In this document: one piece after another, positions 12,201 through 19,322 of the stretch
Numbering within the stretch: position 1 is the first letter of the stretch
How the letters are laid out: every line of letters starts with the position of its first letter
Assembly: GCA_947632435.1 (NCBI GenBank)
Contig: CANRPC010000004.1
Location: 1-64,000 of the forward strand
Origin: an uncultured Bacilli bacterium
GTDB taxonomy: Bacteria > Bacillota_I > Bacilli_A > RFN20 > CAG-449
Direction: 5' to 3'
Length of the DNA stretch: 64,000 nt
Made by a program: the position numbers and the translations under genes
Notes under the pieces: generated by a model
Told to the model about the DNA's origin: nothing
The model's database searches: none
What the model saw: only the letters and a program-made list of their open reading frames with translations

Positions 12201-12311
12201 TTTACTTTTGAGTTTATCAATCGTGGACATACTTTTTTTTACATTTTTTTCAAATTTCTTATTATCAAAAGTAATTTTAGCAACACGTTCATCAATTGTG
12301 TTACTACTCAT
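6195..12311 (-). CDS. Tail tape measure protein
   Basis: 2038 residues, the longest gene in the window and in the usual place between the tail chaperones and Dit. Residues ~30-420 contain the conserved tape-measure region (SVSTLMAQ, SGQNATVASNAMYQLSQAM, WMNTFEQIFGNQQEAVKLW). The middle is long amphipathic helix and very hydrophobic segments, including about six tandem repeats of ~60 residues. The C-terminal part (INSPSRMTYEMGKYLDQGLANGI) is the classic conserved motif near the end of many tape measures. At roughly 1.5 Angstrom per residue the tail would be near 300 nm. The start has AGGAGGTGATTCATAA just upstream. Confidence 0.95.
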   Translation of the reverse strand: MSSNTIDERVAKITFDNKKFEKNVKKSMSTIDKLKSKMNFKNVTNGLNDNFGTVDTSPLENAVSKVSLKMSMFQHLSFNFLDQLSKKIIYVGEKLVKNLSIDNIAAGWQKFSDKTTSVSTLMAQDIKIGDSLVDSELKLETVTAQLEKLNFFTDETSYNFIDMVSNIGKFTAAGQSLDEAMEAMMGIATWAALSGQNATVASNAMYQLSQAMSVGVVRKEDYKSIQNANMDTREFKQQALDAAEAAGYLIQQIDGTYQTTSKAAKAGITVDLDNFASTLTEGGWLTSEVLMQTLQNYSSAFDEIYGMVNGYTDAEGIFHEGEYETASEAIEAYKKQLEELKVQIEECTDAEEKERLQTEYDTKMFGIKAFEAAQQARTFSDAINSIKDAVSTSWMNTFEQIFGNQQEAVKLWTKLSNKLWDIFASGGENRVNLFSAWHEAGGRDALFGDEGALWNILDAIESIISAVKEAFNNVFPITTESLLSFSNGLKNVTKALKPSENQLKVFVKILTGLLKVVRNIVKFIKSVLKGLDPLFRVIKGSIESIFKGVKKIFDKFENFRSSKVSNQIGEEADFFVKVTKTISNTLENFIDFLSPYVKKLKKIINEIIDSIDFKQIEKIIDFLEPIFSTIWKLLTGVVKKVLDFLLDIPDQLKKFVNAIENSGFVKFIKTTWNSIVNLFSKSTNDITKTTKTIKSKSKELANVVEETGNVIVSKTNSFVEKLEAALEPFKPLINSLKSIFEGLLSILQAFVPIISTLFTYLGQALKTIGDSLNEFFSRDPDVSIFDKIKKFIEQNFVGIITAAISVLVLKNVSRLIYFFRSMLKTLTFGLFEVLDSFSGLLDKYAFKVIASGIKDIAISIGIICLSLIALTTVNTTKLLKVLGVISTLLVVIGGISIALIKMVKVGKTITNSVKQFTTVKDGIFTTINNLFNSEGFGKALQIKAIGYTIKQIAESIAILAATMAALTLLDVNKVDDALKRVIILMGTFTLMAKLLSSSSKGGRTTKVKGIASMGIVLFLLATQLKKISEISEKDLNRAIRVIISIGSVLTAMMVINNLTKKMPKAETGKSITAKLALNINSEALGLAALALTLIQIAKIPEGNLWTAVGVIASITGIVIVLTLAIAFINKFLNSSKKVIKKNKDGSSEITQNIINSVKDIKKIISAMIALVGAAVLLTQIAKNDTNSLKAAIEAITVIGMVVALVIGAQAIANNSKSEKNNSKVNDIISSALALAILASSVAALAFIPINNLIRGEIALGVLVGMVVALGVVNKYLFESKDKKVKSMILLASSLVILTAAVAALAFIPINNLIRGEIALIVLGGILTGLAFVNKYLFESKSHNVKSILTLVKALAALAATAMILGFIPIKNLVKGSATLIALSSILVILGTVNKFFFQTRGNNVKPMLKLIASLVVLATSTIALGFFPASNLVKGSATLIALSSIIIILGVVNKYLFESKGNNVKSMLVLIGSLISLAASAVTLGYFPTSNLIKGGVTLIALSSIVLILGIINKFLFKAKSNDIKPMIMLVVALVALAGTAVALGYIPTNNLIKGGIVLGALSAIILVLALINKFLFKPKEDGASLTALVLSLTALGLAIAVLGFMPLQNAINGLLIMASAIAIIGVISKLIGNIDPKAIAAIGIIATSMLVLGAALKMLSSVSWEVLGIAIVSIVSMLGIVLLFAYTLTPIVGSLLAITSALLMISASILMLGVASALLAKFIQPLTQAIKEALPDIMNNIKTFFDLLPDVLLAGLRALCQTLVDSIPIVGEFILNFLLGLVEFVKTDLGPIIDAIFDLILNTFVALGKAFRDNMPKVIDALFDVGKYLMQGLWNGICQFLINILKGIPFIGKEIEKFLKSTLQINSPSRMTYEMGKYLDQGLANGIRDNVDYVTDETKDFGNKVGNNMSSAISKVAEILNNGIPEDALTIRPVMDLSEIQNGTNTLFGMMKSIDGYTITGTADSVAENIARTINRSKNTTSQDNNSNANTDSQTENGNLVINNTFNITGENPNEIADKVSEIMQLQIDRRKAAWAK
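7497..8576 (-). repeat. Tandem ~180-bp repeats inside the tape measure gene
   Basis: Six diverged copies of a ~60-codon unit plus a seventh more diverged one. Each encodes a line like FIPIKNLVKGSATLIALSS, then VNKFFF, then a short charged turn, then a hydrophobic helix. At DNA level the line resembling CCACCTTTAATTAAATTA recurs every ~180 bp (near 7648, 7832, 8012, 8192, with CCACGTATTAAATTA at 8370 and 8550). This looks like in-gene duplication lengthening the tail ruler. Confidence 0.85.
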
Positions 12312-12688
12312 TTATGAATCACCTCCTGGATAGTATCGTTAAGTATTTTGTTATATGCTTCTTGAATAATTGGTTCAATATAATGTTTTCCTTCTATCCA
12401 ATATCCATTTGCAGTTCCATGACCATACTCAAGAAGCAATGCAATGTTAATACCATTTTGAATATTTTTGTTAAGAATAGTTATTGTTGTAATTCCATTT
12501 TTGTTACTCTGGATTGTATAATCCCAAGATGCCGCAGTTAAACCAGTTTTTTTAGGTGTTGCTGCTTTTAATTTTTCTATACATTTTTTAGTAACTTCTT
12601 CAGCCGAAGAAAAAGTTGAAGCAATAGTAATTTGTCCGATATATTTTTTTAAATTTTTAAAATTACCTTTTTGTTTTATTTCAATCAT
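12308..12688 (-). CDS. HK97 gp10-like neck/tail completion protein
   Basis: 126 residues with the gp10-family pattern: a central KAATPKKTGLTAASW segment (the K-x-T-G-x-L-x-x-S-W line), then ALLLEYGHG and a C-terminal HYIEPIIQEAY helix. Family members complete the neck or tail. The position between the tail chaperones and the tape measure is unusual, since gp10-like genes normally precede the major tail gene. It overlaps the tape measure start by four bases (ATGA-type coupling). Confidence 0.6.
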   Translation of the reverse strand: MIEIKQKGNFKNLKKYIGQITIASTFSSAEEVTKKCIEKLKAATPKKTGLTAASWDYTIQSNKNGITTITILNKNIQNGINIALLLEYGHGTANGYWIEGKHYIEPIIQEAYNKILNDTIQEVIHK

Positions 12689-12703
12689 AAAACCTCCTAA
12701 TTT

Positions 12704-13249
12704 TTAGCCTTTACTATGCATAGCAGCTCTCCTTTTTGCGTTTAAAGAAGCATTTTGAGATAAGATACTTTTTTTTGATTGTTTTTTAGGTGGTTGATTC
12801 ATGCAATTACAAATTCTTATTAATGTTAATAATCTATTTAGATGCCATTTTTGACATTCAAAAGGAATTTCTAATGAAATCATCCAATAATAAATTAATT
12901 CACTAGTTATAGCACGACCTCCGCCACCACTTTTGTTTGTTGTATTGCTAAACCAAGTAGCCGTCATTGAATCTTCGATATATTTTTGAACATCGTTCAT
13001 ATTTGCTACAGTTAAATAATTATAAGCATCATCAGGAATATTTTGTGATATAGTCATGAATCTAATATAATCGATAAGTTCATCTTTTGTTTTTTGATCT
13101 TTAGATATAAACGGCTTCTTGTATTTAGCTTCCCATTTAGAAACAGAAACTAGAGAATGTTCTAAACAAATAGTGTATTCTTTTGTATAAATAAAACTAG
13201 AATTTCTTTCATCAAATAATTCCATAGCAGGAATTGTTATTTTTAACAT
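12704..13249 (-). CDS. Tail assembly chaperone, second frame (gpGT-like)
   Basis: 181 residues, located directly before the tape measure region, as expected for the second half of a gpG/gpGT tail chaperone pair. It contains WEAKYKKPF, IRFMTISQNI and an ITSELIYYWMISLEIPFECQKWHLNRLL segment common in these proteins, then a basic tail. The ribosome binding site is weak (TTGGGACAAT). The reading frame is the same as the upstream chaperone gene, separated by one TAA and eight sense codons, rather than the usual -1 frame. Confidence 0.7.
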   Translation of the reverse strand: MLKITIPAMELFDERNSSFIYTKEYTICLEHSLVSVSKWEAKYKKPFISKDQKTKDELIDYIRFMTISQNIPDDAYNYLTVANMNDVQKYIEDSMTATWFSNTTNKSGGGGRAITSELIYYWMISLEIPFECQKWHLNRLLTLIRICNCMNQPPKKQSKKSILSQNASLNAKRRAAMHSKG

Positions 13250-13276
13250 ATTGTCCCAACTAAATTTTTTAATAAA

Positions 13277-13690
13277 TTATTTGTTATCCAATTGTAAATT
13301 CTTTTTACTATCTTGTAAGGCTGTTAATTTATTTGCTTTTGCTGTTAATTCGTTAATAAAATTAGCTGCTTTAGTTTCATCACTCATTAAACTCCACATA
13401 AATTCCTCATATGCAGCTGTTTGAACAAAATCCTGAGATAGTTTTTCTGATTTTATGAATTGTTTACCATCTGGAGATTTAACACCATATGCTAATAAAA
13501 CAATGTTTTTAAAAGTTTTATATATTTCTCTATTATTTTTTTCTTTAATTAACTTTTGAATTTTATTTGATAATCCTTCACTTTCAGATAATTCTAATTC
13601 TGTTAATTCAACTGGACTAAGATTGAAATATAAAGTTTCAGTATCTTTTTCTCCATTATAATTTGTAAATTCAATTTTTTCTGTAACCAT
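13277..13690 (-). CDS. Tail assembly chaperone, first frame (gpG-like)
   Basis: 137 residues, starting MVTEKIEFTNYNGEKDTETL with a strong AAGGAG site. It has the features of Gram-positive tail chaperones: a short beta N-terminus (FNLSPVELTELE), then KTFKNIVLLAYGVKSPDGKQF and an FMWSLMSDETKAANFINEL helix. It binds the tape measure during tail assembly. It sits between the major tail protein and the second chaperone and is preceded by a terminator that would lower its expression relative to the tail tube protein. Confidence 0.75.
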   Translation of the reverse strand: MVTEKIEFTNYNGEKDTETLYFNLSPVELTELELSESEGLSNKIQKLIKEKNNREIYKTFKNIVLLAYGVKSPDGKQFIKSEKLSQDFVQTAAYEEFMWSLMSDETKAANFINELTAKANKLTALQDSKKNLQLDNK

Positions 13691-13716
13691 ATTTTTTTAT
13701 TTTCTCCTTTTTTAAA

Positions 13717-13752
13717 TTAAAAAAAAGGTGCCTAACTAAATGCTAAGCACCT
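13717..13752 (-). terminator. Terminator downstream of the major tail protein gene
   Basis: AGGTGC / GCACCT stem extended by weak inner pairs (about 11 pairs in all), followed on the minus strand by eight T. It probably sets high expression of the upstream tail tube gene and partial read-through to the chaperones. Confidence 0.8.
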
Positions 13753-13794
13753 AAATAATGTTTTTATTTAACTAATAAAAATTCCATTTTGATT

Positions 13795-14439
13795 TTATTT
13801 GCATAATGCAATAATTTCATCTGGATATAATAATTCTGGTTCTGCTTCATCGGAACCATATAATTTATTTTCAATTAATGCTAGTTTTTCTGGTGCAATC
13901 TTTGTAGAATCAATTACAACATGTGACATTGGTTTATGATCTGACACTGGAACAGGTGTTGTTGAAACTTCCCATGACATTGTAATTGCTTCTGGTGTGT
14001 CATTAATTGTTTCATTTGATCTTTCAGATGGTTGAGCTAAGCAGCCATAAACGATGTGAATTTTATAACCCAATTCAGGATTTAAATCATTACCAATTTT
14101 TGTTTGATATGAAAATGCAAATCTTTTACGCTTTTGTTGACCAATTGTAATACCTGGTAACAATTCGACAGAACCATCACATTCTGTAAATTCATCAGGA
14201 TATGTATATGCTTCAATTGTGCATTTAAATTCTTCAACTGATAATAATTCTAGATACTTGATATCATCTGCATAAATTGCTGTAACTTCTGCACCTTCTG
14301 GACTTTCACTGACAGATGTCAAACCATTCCAGGCGACGCCTTTCATTTTTTCTTCTTTATTTTTTACATATAAAACACCTTTTGATACACCTGTTTCAAA
14401 AAAATGTTTTCCTTCTTCATCCCATTTAATTTTTGCCAT
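13795..14439 (-). CDS. Major tail (tube) protein
   Basis: 214 residues starting MAKIKWDEEGKHFFETGV after GGGAGGTC. The ETGVSKGVLYV, VAWNGLTSVSESPEGAE and EAYTYPDEFTECDGS lines are typical of tail tube proteins in Gram-positive siphophages. It polymerises around the tape measure. Position (after head-tail joining genes, before the chaperones) and the strong terminator downstream fit an abundant structural protein. Confidence 0.85.
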   Translation of the reverse strand: MAKIKWDEEGKHFFETGVSKGVLYVKNKEEKMKGVAWNGLTSVSESPEGAEVTAIYADDIKYLELLSVEEFKCTIEAYTYPDEFTECDGSVELLPGITIGQQKRKRFAFSYQTKIGNDLNPELGYKIHIVYGCLAQPSERSNETINDTPEAITMSWEVSTTPVPVSDHKPMSHVVIDSTKIAPEKLALIENKLYGSDEAEPELLYPDEIIALCK

Positions 14440-14456
14440 TTATTATGACCTCCCTT

Positions 14457-14762
14457 TTAAAAATTAATTGTAAAAATATAGTGATTTAATCGTTCAGAAG
14501 CGAAAAAACGACTAAATCGACAATATTTAAGCTTTGCAATTTGATCAACTATAATGTTGTCTGGTTCCTTGCATATAAAAGTTATGGTATATTCATTACT
14601 TGTTAAATAATCATTATCTCCAGCAAATCTATGACCAATACCGCTTCTACTATAAATAATACAAGGATAATTTATTTTTAAATTTTCAGGTGGCTGAAAA
14701 TAGACATTTTTAGAGCCTAAAATATTACAAAGTAATAAATGTAAAGTTTCTCTACTAGTCAT
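14457..14762 (-). CDS. Tail terminator / tail completion protein
   Basis: 101 residues with VYFQPPENLKINYPCIIYSR, then NEYTITFICKEPDN and a C-terminal LNHYIFTINF strand. This line-up is common in short tail-terminator proteins found between head-closure and tail tube genes. The ATG has AGGAGG 7 bases upstream and overlaps the previous gene by 8 bases. Confidence 0.6.
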   Translation of the reverse strand: MTSRETLHLLLCNILGSKNVYFQPPENLKINYPCIIYSRSGIGHRFAGDNDYLTSNEYTITFICKEPDNIIVDQIAKLKYCRFSRFFASERLNHYIFTINF

Positions 14763-15069
14763 TATATAAGCCTCCTAAATAAATAATTATACGAGGGCGT
14801 TCTATGTCAAAACTTTTAACTTCCCACTTAACGCCCAAATATACTACATACTTTAAATGGCTTACATTTTGGATTAAATAATCATTAGAAATGACACTTA
14901 ATTTATTTGATATGTTAATATTATCATTAAGATTTGAAGACTTTTCATTTATTCTTGTATCTTTAAGGATATCTCCGTAATATGTTTTTTCTTCAACTAC
15001 TTCTTCGTATATTCCTAATCTGGTTTCTTTGGTATAAGAAAAACCTAATTTTCCACAAAATTTTGCCAT
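14755..15069 (-). CDS. Probable head closure / neck protein
   Basis: 104 residues from MAKFCGKLGFSYTKETRLGI. The pattern KTYYGDILKDTR, ISNKLSVISNDY and KWEVKSFDIERPRIIIYLGG occurs in a conserved family of phage neck-region proteins (DUF7253-like, from memory). An in-frame TTG five codons upstream is possible; neither start has a strong ribosome binding site, so translation may be coupled to the capsid gene that ends just upstream. Confidence 0.55.
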   Translation of the reverse strand: MAKFCGKLGFSYTKETRLGIYEEVVEEKTYYGDILKDTRINEKSSNLNDNINISNKLSVISNDYLIQNVSHLKYVVYLGVKWEVKSFDIERPRIIIYLGGLYND

Positions 15070-15097
15070 TTTGAAATAATTCAATAACTAATATTTA

Positions 15098-16816
15098 TTA
15101 ATCTTCTCCTGGTTTAACTGTTAAAACAATTGCAGAATGAGGTTTATTTAATCCACCAGAGCATCTTGTTTCAATAAGGTATTTCTCTCTGTTATAGTCA
15201 ATGTCAAAATCTTCAAACATATTAACAGAGCCGCCTTTATCACTACCTACACCATAATCATATAAGTCAAGAATTACACCAATAAAACCTTCTGGTACAA
15301 AAGAATCTGGTACTTGAATAATTTCAGAAATTGCCATACTTGTAGCTAATTCTTTAATATCTTTATAAATTCTTCTTCCTAGTTTATCTCTAAGAATTAA
15401 CATTTGAGATACATCTGTATTCTTAAAGAATCCAACTAAGTTACCAGAACCTTCATATTTTCCTTGTGCTAATACTGCTGCATCAATAATATTTTCAAGT
15501 TTAGTATTATCAACTTCGAATTTCATTGCATATAAATCTTGATCTGTATCTTTAATTACAGGAACAATATTTGCTTCTTTAATTTTATATTGATCTCCAC
15601 CAGTTCTTCCATCACCGAAAATAAATGCTCTTGCTAATTCTTCGTCTAATTTGTCTCTCATTTCAGCTTTAACCCATGCAACTGAATCAAAGTCTGTAAT
15701 ATCAAGAATATCATCTCTATTCATTGATTGATGTTTATACACTGTTTGAGGGTCAATTGTTCTTTTTAAAAGTGCAAAAACTTCATCTTCTTTTTTTGCA
15801 TCTTTAACGTAACCTTTTGCACGTGCTTGTTCTTGACTAATATCGGCAACTGTCATTCTTACTCTTGAAAAAGGTAATTTATGAACTCCTGCCATAACTT
15901 TTTTAACCCAACCAGTTGGACCATTTCTTAAAAATGTAGGTGTACCATTTACCTCATGTGCCTCTGGAAATAAATACTCAATATTAGTAATTCCATGAGC
16001 TAAAAATGCTTTCTTCATTGAACCAACACTTTTTGCATCTTTAATTGCTTCTAAAATATCTGCTGAATGTTGTAATGTTTCATCTTTATTTTCATTATCA
16101 AATACATTATGTTTCATATCTTCTTTATTCTCCTCTTCTTTCGTATTTAGACCTTCTTCACGTCCATCTTCATATGCTTGACCAATCAAGGCATATATTG
16201 TTTTTTTTTGTTTTTCATTTAATTTATTAATTAAATCCTCAAAGATTTCACCAATTGTTTCTTCATCTTCATTTTGATCAGTTGATGTAGTTTCTTTGTT
16301 TTCATCTTGTTTTGTTTTTTTTGTTTCTTCAATCTCCATATCTTTTTCCTCTGAATGACTCAACTCTAATGTTTCAACATTATTAAAAATAATTGCTTTT
16401 TCATCATTTAATTCTCCGCTATGTGATAAAACGTTTTCTATTACTGCACCACGATTTGCTCCAGCGAGAACTAAACTTACTTCTCGGATAAGTCCATGAA
16501 TTACATCCCCTCCATTTTGTTTTAACTCTGTAGCGTATATTGATAATGAGCGAATATCTCCATGCTTAACCATTTCTTTAGCATTTTGTCCACTTTCACT
16601 GTTATTAAATGAACAATATGCATAAACGCCTTCATCTCTATTTTCAAGTAATGCATGACCTAAAACATTGAAAGGATCTTTATGGTCATGGTTCCAAACT
16701 AAGGGAACCGTTTCCCCATCACAATCTTTAAAAGCATTCTTTTTGATTGTTCTACCATCTAAACATCTAATATCACATTTTGTAGCCCAACCACTAAAAT
16801 CATATTTTTCATTCAT
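15098..16816 (-). CDS. Fused prohead protease and major capsid protein (HK97 type)
   Basis: 572 residues. Residues ~1-135 are an S78-type prohead protease: VPLVWNHDHKDPFNVLG supplies the His, HGDIRSLSIYA the Ser, followed by IREVSLVLAGANRGAVI. Residues ~140-230 are acidic and helical, like a scaffold (delta) domain. Residues ~234-572 are an HK97-fold major capsid protein (EYLFPEAHEVNG, WVKKVMAGVHKLPFSRVR, DITDFDSVAWVKAEMRDKLDEELARAFIFGDGR). An internal ATG at 16117 with an AGAGGAGA site could also make free capsid protein (339 residues), since protease fused to every capsid subunit would be costly. Confidence 0.9.
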   Translation of the reverse strand: MNEKYDFSGWATKCDIRCLDGRTIKKNAFKDCDGETVPLVWNHDHKDPFNVLGHALLENRDEGVYAYCSFNNSESGQNAKEMVKHGDIRSLSIYATELKQNGGDVIHGLIREVSLVLAGANRGAVIENVLSHSGELNDEKAIIFNNVETLELSHSEEKDMEIEETKKTKQDENKETTSTDQNEDEETIGEIFEDLINKLNEKQKKTIYALIGQAYEDGREEGLNTKEEENKEDMKHNVFDNENKDETLQHSADILEAIKDAKSVGSMKKAFLAHGITNIEYLFPEAHEVNGTPTFLRNGPTGWVKKVMAGVHKLPFSRVRMTVADISQEQARAKGYVKDAKKEDEVFALLKRTIDPQTVYKHQSMNRDDILDITDFDSVAWVKAEMRDKLDEELARAFIFGDGRTGGDQYKIKEANIVPVIKDTDQDLYAMKFEVDNTKLENIIDAAVLAQGKYEGSGNLVGFFKNTDVSQMLILRDKLGRRIYKDIKELATSMAISEIIQVPDSFVPEGFIGVILDLYDYGVGSDKGGSVNMFEDFDIDYNREKYLIETRCSGGLNKPHSAIVLTVKPGED

Positions 16817-16845
16817 TTTGATTTGTGCCTCCTTTAATTTGTTTT

Positions 16846-18078
16846 TTATGTAAAATTATCAGTTGTACTAGCTACATCAGGATTTTCACTAGCATTCAAA
16901 TTTTTATTACGAAGTTCATCTGCTCTTGGATTATCAACAGGTGGGAATCCCATCAATTGTCGTACTTCATTGGAAGATAAAATTTCGTTCCTTGTAAATT
17001 TATCAGCAACATCTGCTAAAGTTGATGGAGGAACTAACTTAAATAAAGCAATGCTAACATTGAAATATATAGTTTCTCCGTTTGGCTTGTTTTGCAAATT
17101 TTTACTAATAAATTTTCTAGTCATTTCATTTGCAATCGTTTCTGCAATAGGTTTAATTGTTCTTTGTATAAACTGTTGAATTGTTTTTTCGTCCGCAGTT
17201 CCATTTAAAATTTCACTTGTTACACTTAACTGGTTAAATAGCATTCTCGTTAAGTATTGAACAGTATCTAAAACGTTACTATTAATTGGACGATTCAACT
17301 GTGTAATTTTTTCAGTACCATCTGTATAAACGATTCCATATTGGGAATTACTAAGTTGATTCTCAATATCTTTACGTCGTTTTTCTGCTTGGTTCTTTCT
17401 TTCTTCAGTTTTTACTACATATGGTAATTGAATAATCAAATCCAATTTACCAGCTCCTGCTTGATCTTCAATTGCATCCAAAATATTTAATTTTCTAATT
17501 AACCTTTGTAACGTAGAATTGTACTCATTCATGACAGAATAAAACGGATTTTCAATAATTGCGGTTCGTTCTTTTGGAACAATTAGCGATTGTTTTAAAC
17601 CCGTTTTTTCATTATAAATTTCGACTTCTACATGCGCAGGAAACCATTGTTTAATTTTACAAACTCGCATTGATAAAATATCAAACGTTCCTTTTTTTGG
17701 ATCTATGTCTGTATCAACAGGAACTACAGCAACTACACCTTCATCAAATAGTGATTGTACAATATCCTGAATAAATGACTTATTATTTTGATCAATATTG
17801 GCTTCTAAGGTTAAACATCTATTTAATCCAGAATCAATAACTTTTTGATATCTTCCATTTGAATCTAATTTTGCATGTTCAAACGACACATTAGTAACAT
17901 CTATAGCTATGCGATTGTAGATTGCATTAATAATTGATCGTTCATTTTTTTTTGAAAAATACATTCGATCTGGACGATATGATGAACCTCCGCCGATATC
18001 TGTATATGCAACACTATATACAGATTTATCATTTAAAAAGGCATTCCATGCATGTGCAAGTCTATCTAAAAATTTCAT
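16846..18078 (-). CDS. Portal protein (HK97 family)
   Basis: 410 residues. Recognised by SIINAIYNRIAIDVTNVSFEH near the N-terminus, YNSTLQRLIRKLNILDAIEDQ in the middle, and the C-terminal TRKFISKNL and DKFTRNEILSSNEVRQLMGFPP, which is the hallmark end of this family. It forms the dodecameric DNA channel at the capsid vertex. It lies between the tagged head-region proteins and the capsid gene. Confidence 0.9.
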   Translation of the reverse strand: MKFLDRLAHAWNAFLNDKSVYSVAYTDIGGGSSYRPDRMYFSKKNERSIINAIYNRIAIDVTNVSFEHAKLDSNGRYQKVIDSGLNRCLTLEANIDQNNKSFIQDIVQSLFDEGVVAVVPVDTDIDPKKGTFDILSMRVCKIKQWFPAHVEVEIYNEKTGLKQSLIVPKERTAIIENPFYSVMNEYNSTLQRLIRKLNILDAIEDQAGAGKLDLIIQLPYVVKTEERKNQAEKRRKDIENQLSNSQYGIVYTDGTEKITQLNRPINSNVLDTVQYLTRMLFNQLSVTSEILNGTADEKTIQQFIQRTIKPIAETIANEMTRKFISKNLQNKPNGETIYFNVSIALFKLVPPSTLADVADKFTRNEILSSNEVRQLMGFPPVDNPRADELRNKNLNASENPDVASTTDNFT

Positions 18079-18093
18079 TTTTTAAAATATCCT

Positions 18094-18705
18094 TTAACTA
18101 TCTTTAGTTGGAGTATTTTTTACTGCTTCATTTCGTTTTAATACTTTTTTTGCAAAATGATTTCCAGTATTATATGCTGCTGATGCAACTGCAGATGCAA
18201 TTGTTAAATATCCAACACCTTTTAGTGCAATGCCTGCCGCCTTTTTTCCAGTTTCAATTTTTTTGCCGCCCGATTTTATAAGCATTCCTCCGATGGAACT
18301 TTTAATTAATGTTCCAGTGGCGATTCTTATAAAACTCTTGTCATTAATTTTTTTCGTAAGCTTCGAATTTGCAATCTCACGTTTTTGATCTTGAGCACGT
18401 TTATCAATTTCTAATTGCATTAATTCTTTAGCTCTTTTTTGAGAACCTTCTTTATATTTAGATTCTATTCTAGCTTTATTAATTTCATAAACTCGTTGAT
18501 CATCTAATGCACGATTTTCACTTCGTCTAGCAACTGATAAAGCCGATTGATCATTATTAATTCTTCGATTCTCTTTGTTGTAATCGTTATATCTTAGCAT
18601 ACCTTCTTTGGTTAAAGTACCATCTTTATTTTGAAATCGACGTATACCCCATTTTTGCCCTTTTATACCCCAGTGGCATAGTTCATTATTAATCTTATAA
18701 ATCAT
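18094..18705 (-). CDS. Head-region protein with HxGIKGQKWG tag, membrane-active C-terminus
   Basis: 203 residues. Residues ~11-35 carry CHWGIKGQKWGIRRFQ followed by KDGTLTKEG, a short motif widespread at the N-terminus of minor head-region proteins of Firmicutes phages. A charged, helical middle follows (KENRRINNDQSALSVARRSE). The C-terminal ~75 residues contain Gly/Ala/Ile-rich hydrophobic stretches (ATGTLIKSSIGGMLI and GVGYLTIASAVASAAYN). It may be an ejected or packaged protein; function not established. Its tag DNA is almost identical to that of the next gene. Confidence 0.6.
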   Translation of the reverse strand: MIYKINNELCHWGIKGQKWGIRRFQNKDGTLTKEGMLRYNDYNKENRRINNDQSALSVARRSENRALDDQRVYEINKARIESKYKEGSQKRAKELMQLEIDKRAQDQKREIANSKLTKKINDKSFIRIATGTLIKSSIGGMLIKSGGKKIETGKKAAGIALKGVGYLTIASAVASAAYNTGNHFAKKVLKRNEAVKNTPTKDS

Positions 18706-18708
18706 AAC

Positions 18709-19308
18709 TCATTCCCACCTTATTGGAGTATTATTTATTTTTCGTAACCAGTTTATTCCAAATCCATATTTAGCAGATGGAGTTTGACTTAAGGTATTAT
18801 AGATAACTCCTTTTGTCTTAACAGAACCTTTGTTAAACCCAACCTTTTGTCCTTGTTTATGAGCTGTTACGACGGCTTGTTTATAACGTTCAATTTTTTC
18901 ATTGCGCGCTTTTTCCAAGTGATCAATTTCTTCTTTATGTATTTTTTTTAAGTTATTTAAACTTTCGGTATGCTTTTTATTAAGCGCTATGATTTGCTCT
19001 TCATTCTTTTTATTTAGAGCTAATAATTTTTCTTCATTTTTTTTATGTGATAAATACCATGCAGTGCCTGTAGCTGCGGCGGCAGTTGCAACTAATACAC
19101 CACCAATAATGAATCCTTTTTTTGCTTTATTATTAACATTTTTTTGTTCATCTGTGGTACCGGTTTCATAAATGTCTTCATTATCATCATAGCGCTCACG
19201 ACCTTCATCAGTAAGTGTTCCATCTTTATTTTGAAATCGACGTATACCCCATTTTTGCCCTTTAATTCCATGGTGATATAAGTCACTATTGTATTGATAG
19301 TTTTCCAT
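18709..19308 (-). CDS. Head-region protein with HxGIKGQKWG tag and coiled coil
   Basis: 199 residues. Residues ~12-36 repeat the tag (YHHGIKGQKWGIRRFQ then KDGTLTDEG). A single hydrophobic segment (~GFIIGGVLVATAAAATGTAW) is followed by a long coiled coil of KKNEEKLLALNKKNEEQIIAL type, ending in a small C-terminal domain. It lies between terminase and its shorter paralogue in tag. A packaged or membrane-penetrating virion component is plausible; the evidence is only the tag, the transmembrane segment and the location. Confidence 0.6.
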   Translation of the reverse strand: MENYQYNSDLYHHGIKGQKWGIRRFQNKDGTLTDEGRERYDDNEDIYETGTTDEQKNVNNKAKKGFIIGGVLVATAAAATGTAWYLSHKKNEEKLLALNKKNEEQIIALNKKHTESLNNLKKIHKEEIDHLEKARNEKIERYKQAVVTAHKQGQKVGFNKGSVKTKGVIYNTLSQTPSAKYGFGINWLRKINNTPIRWE

Positions 19309-19322
19309 ATTCCATCCCTTCT

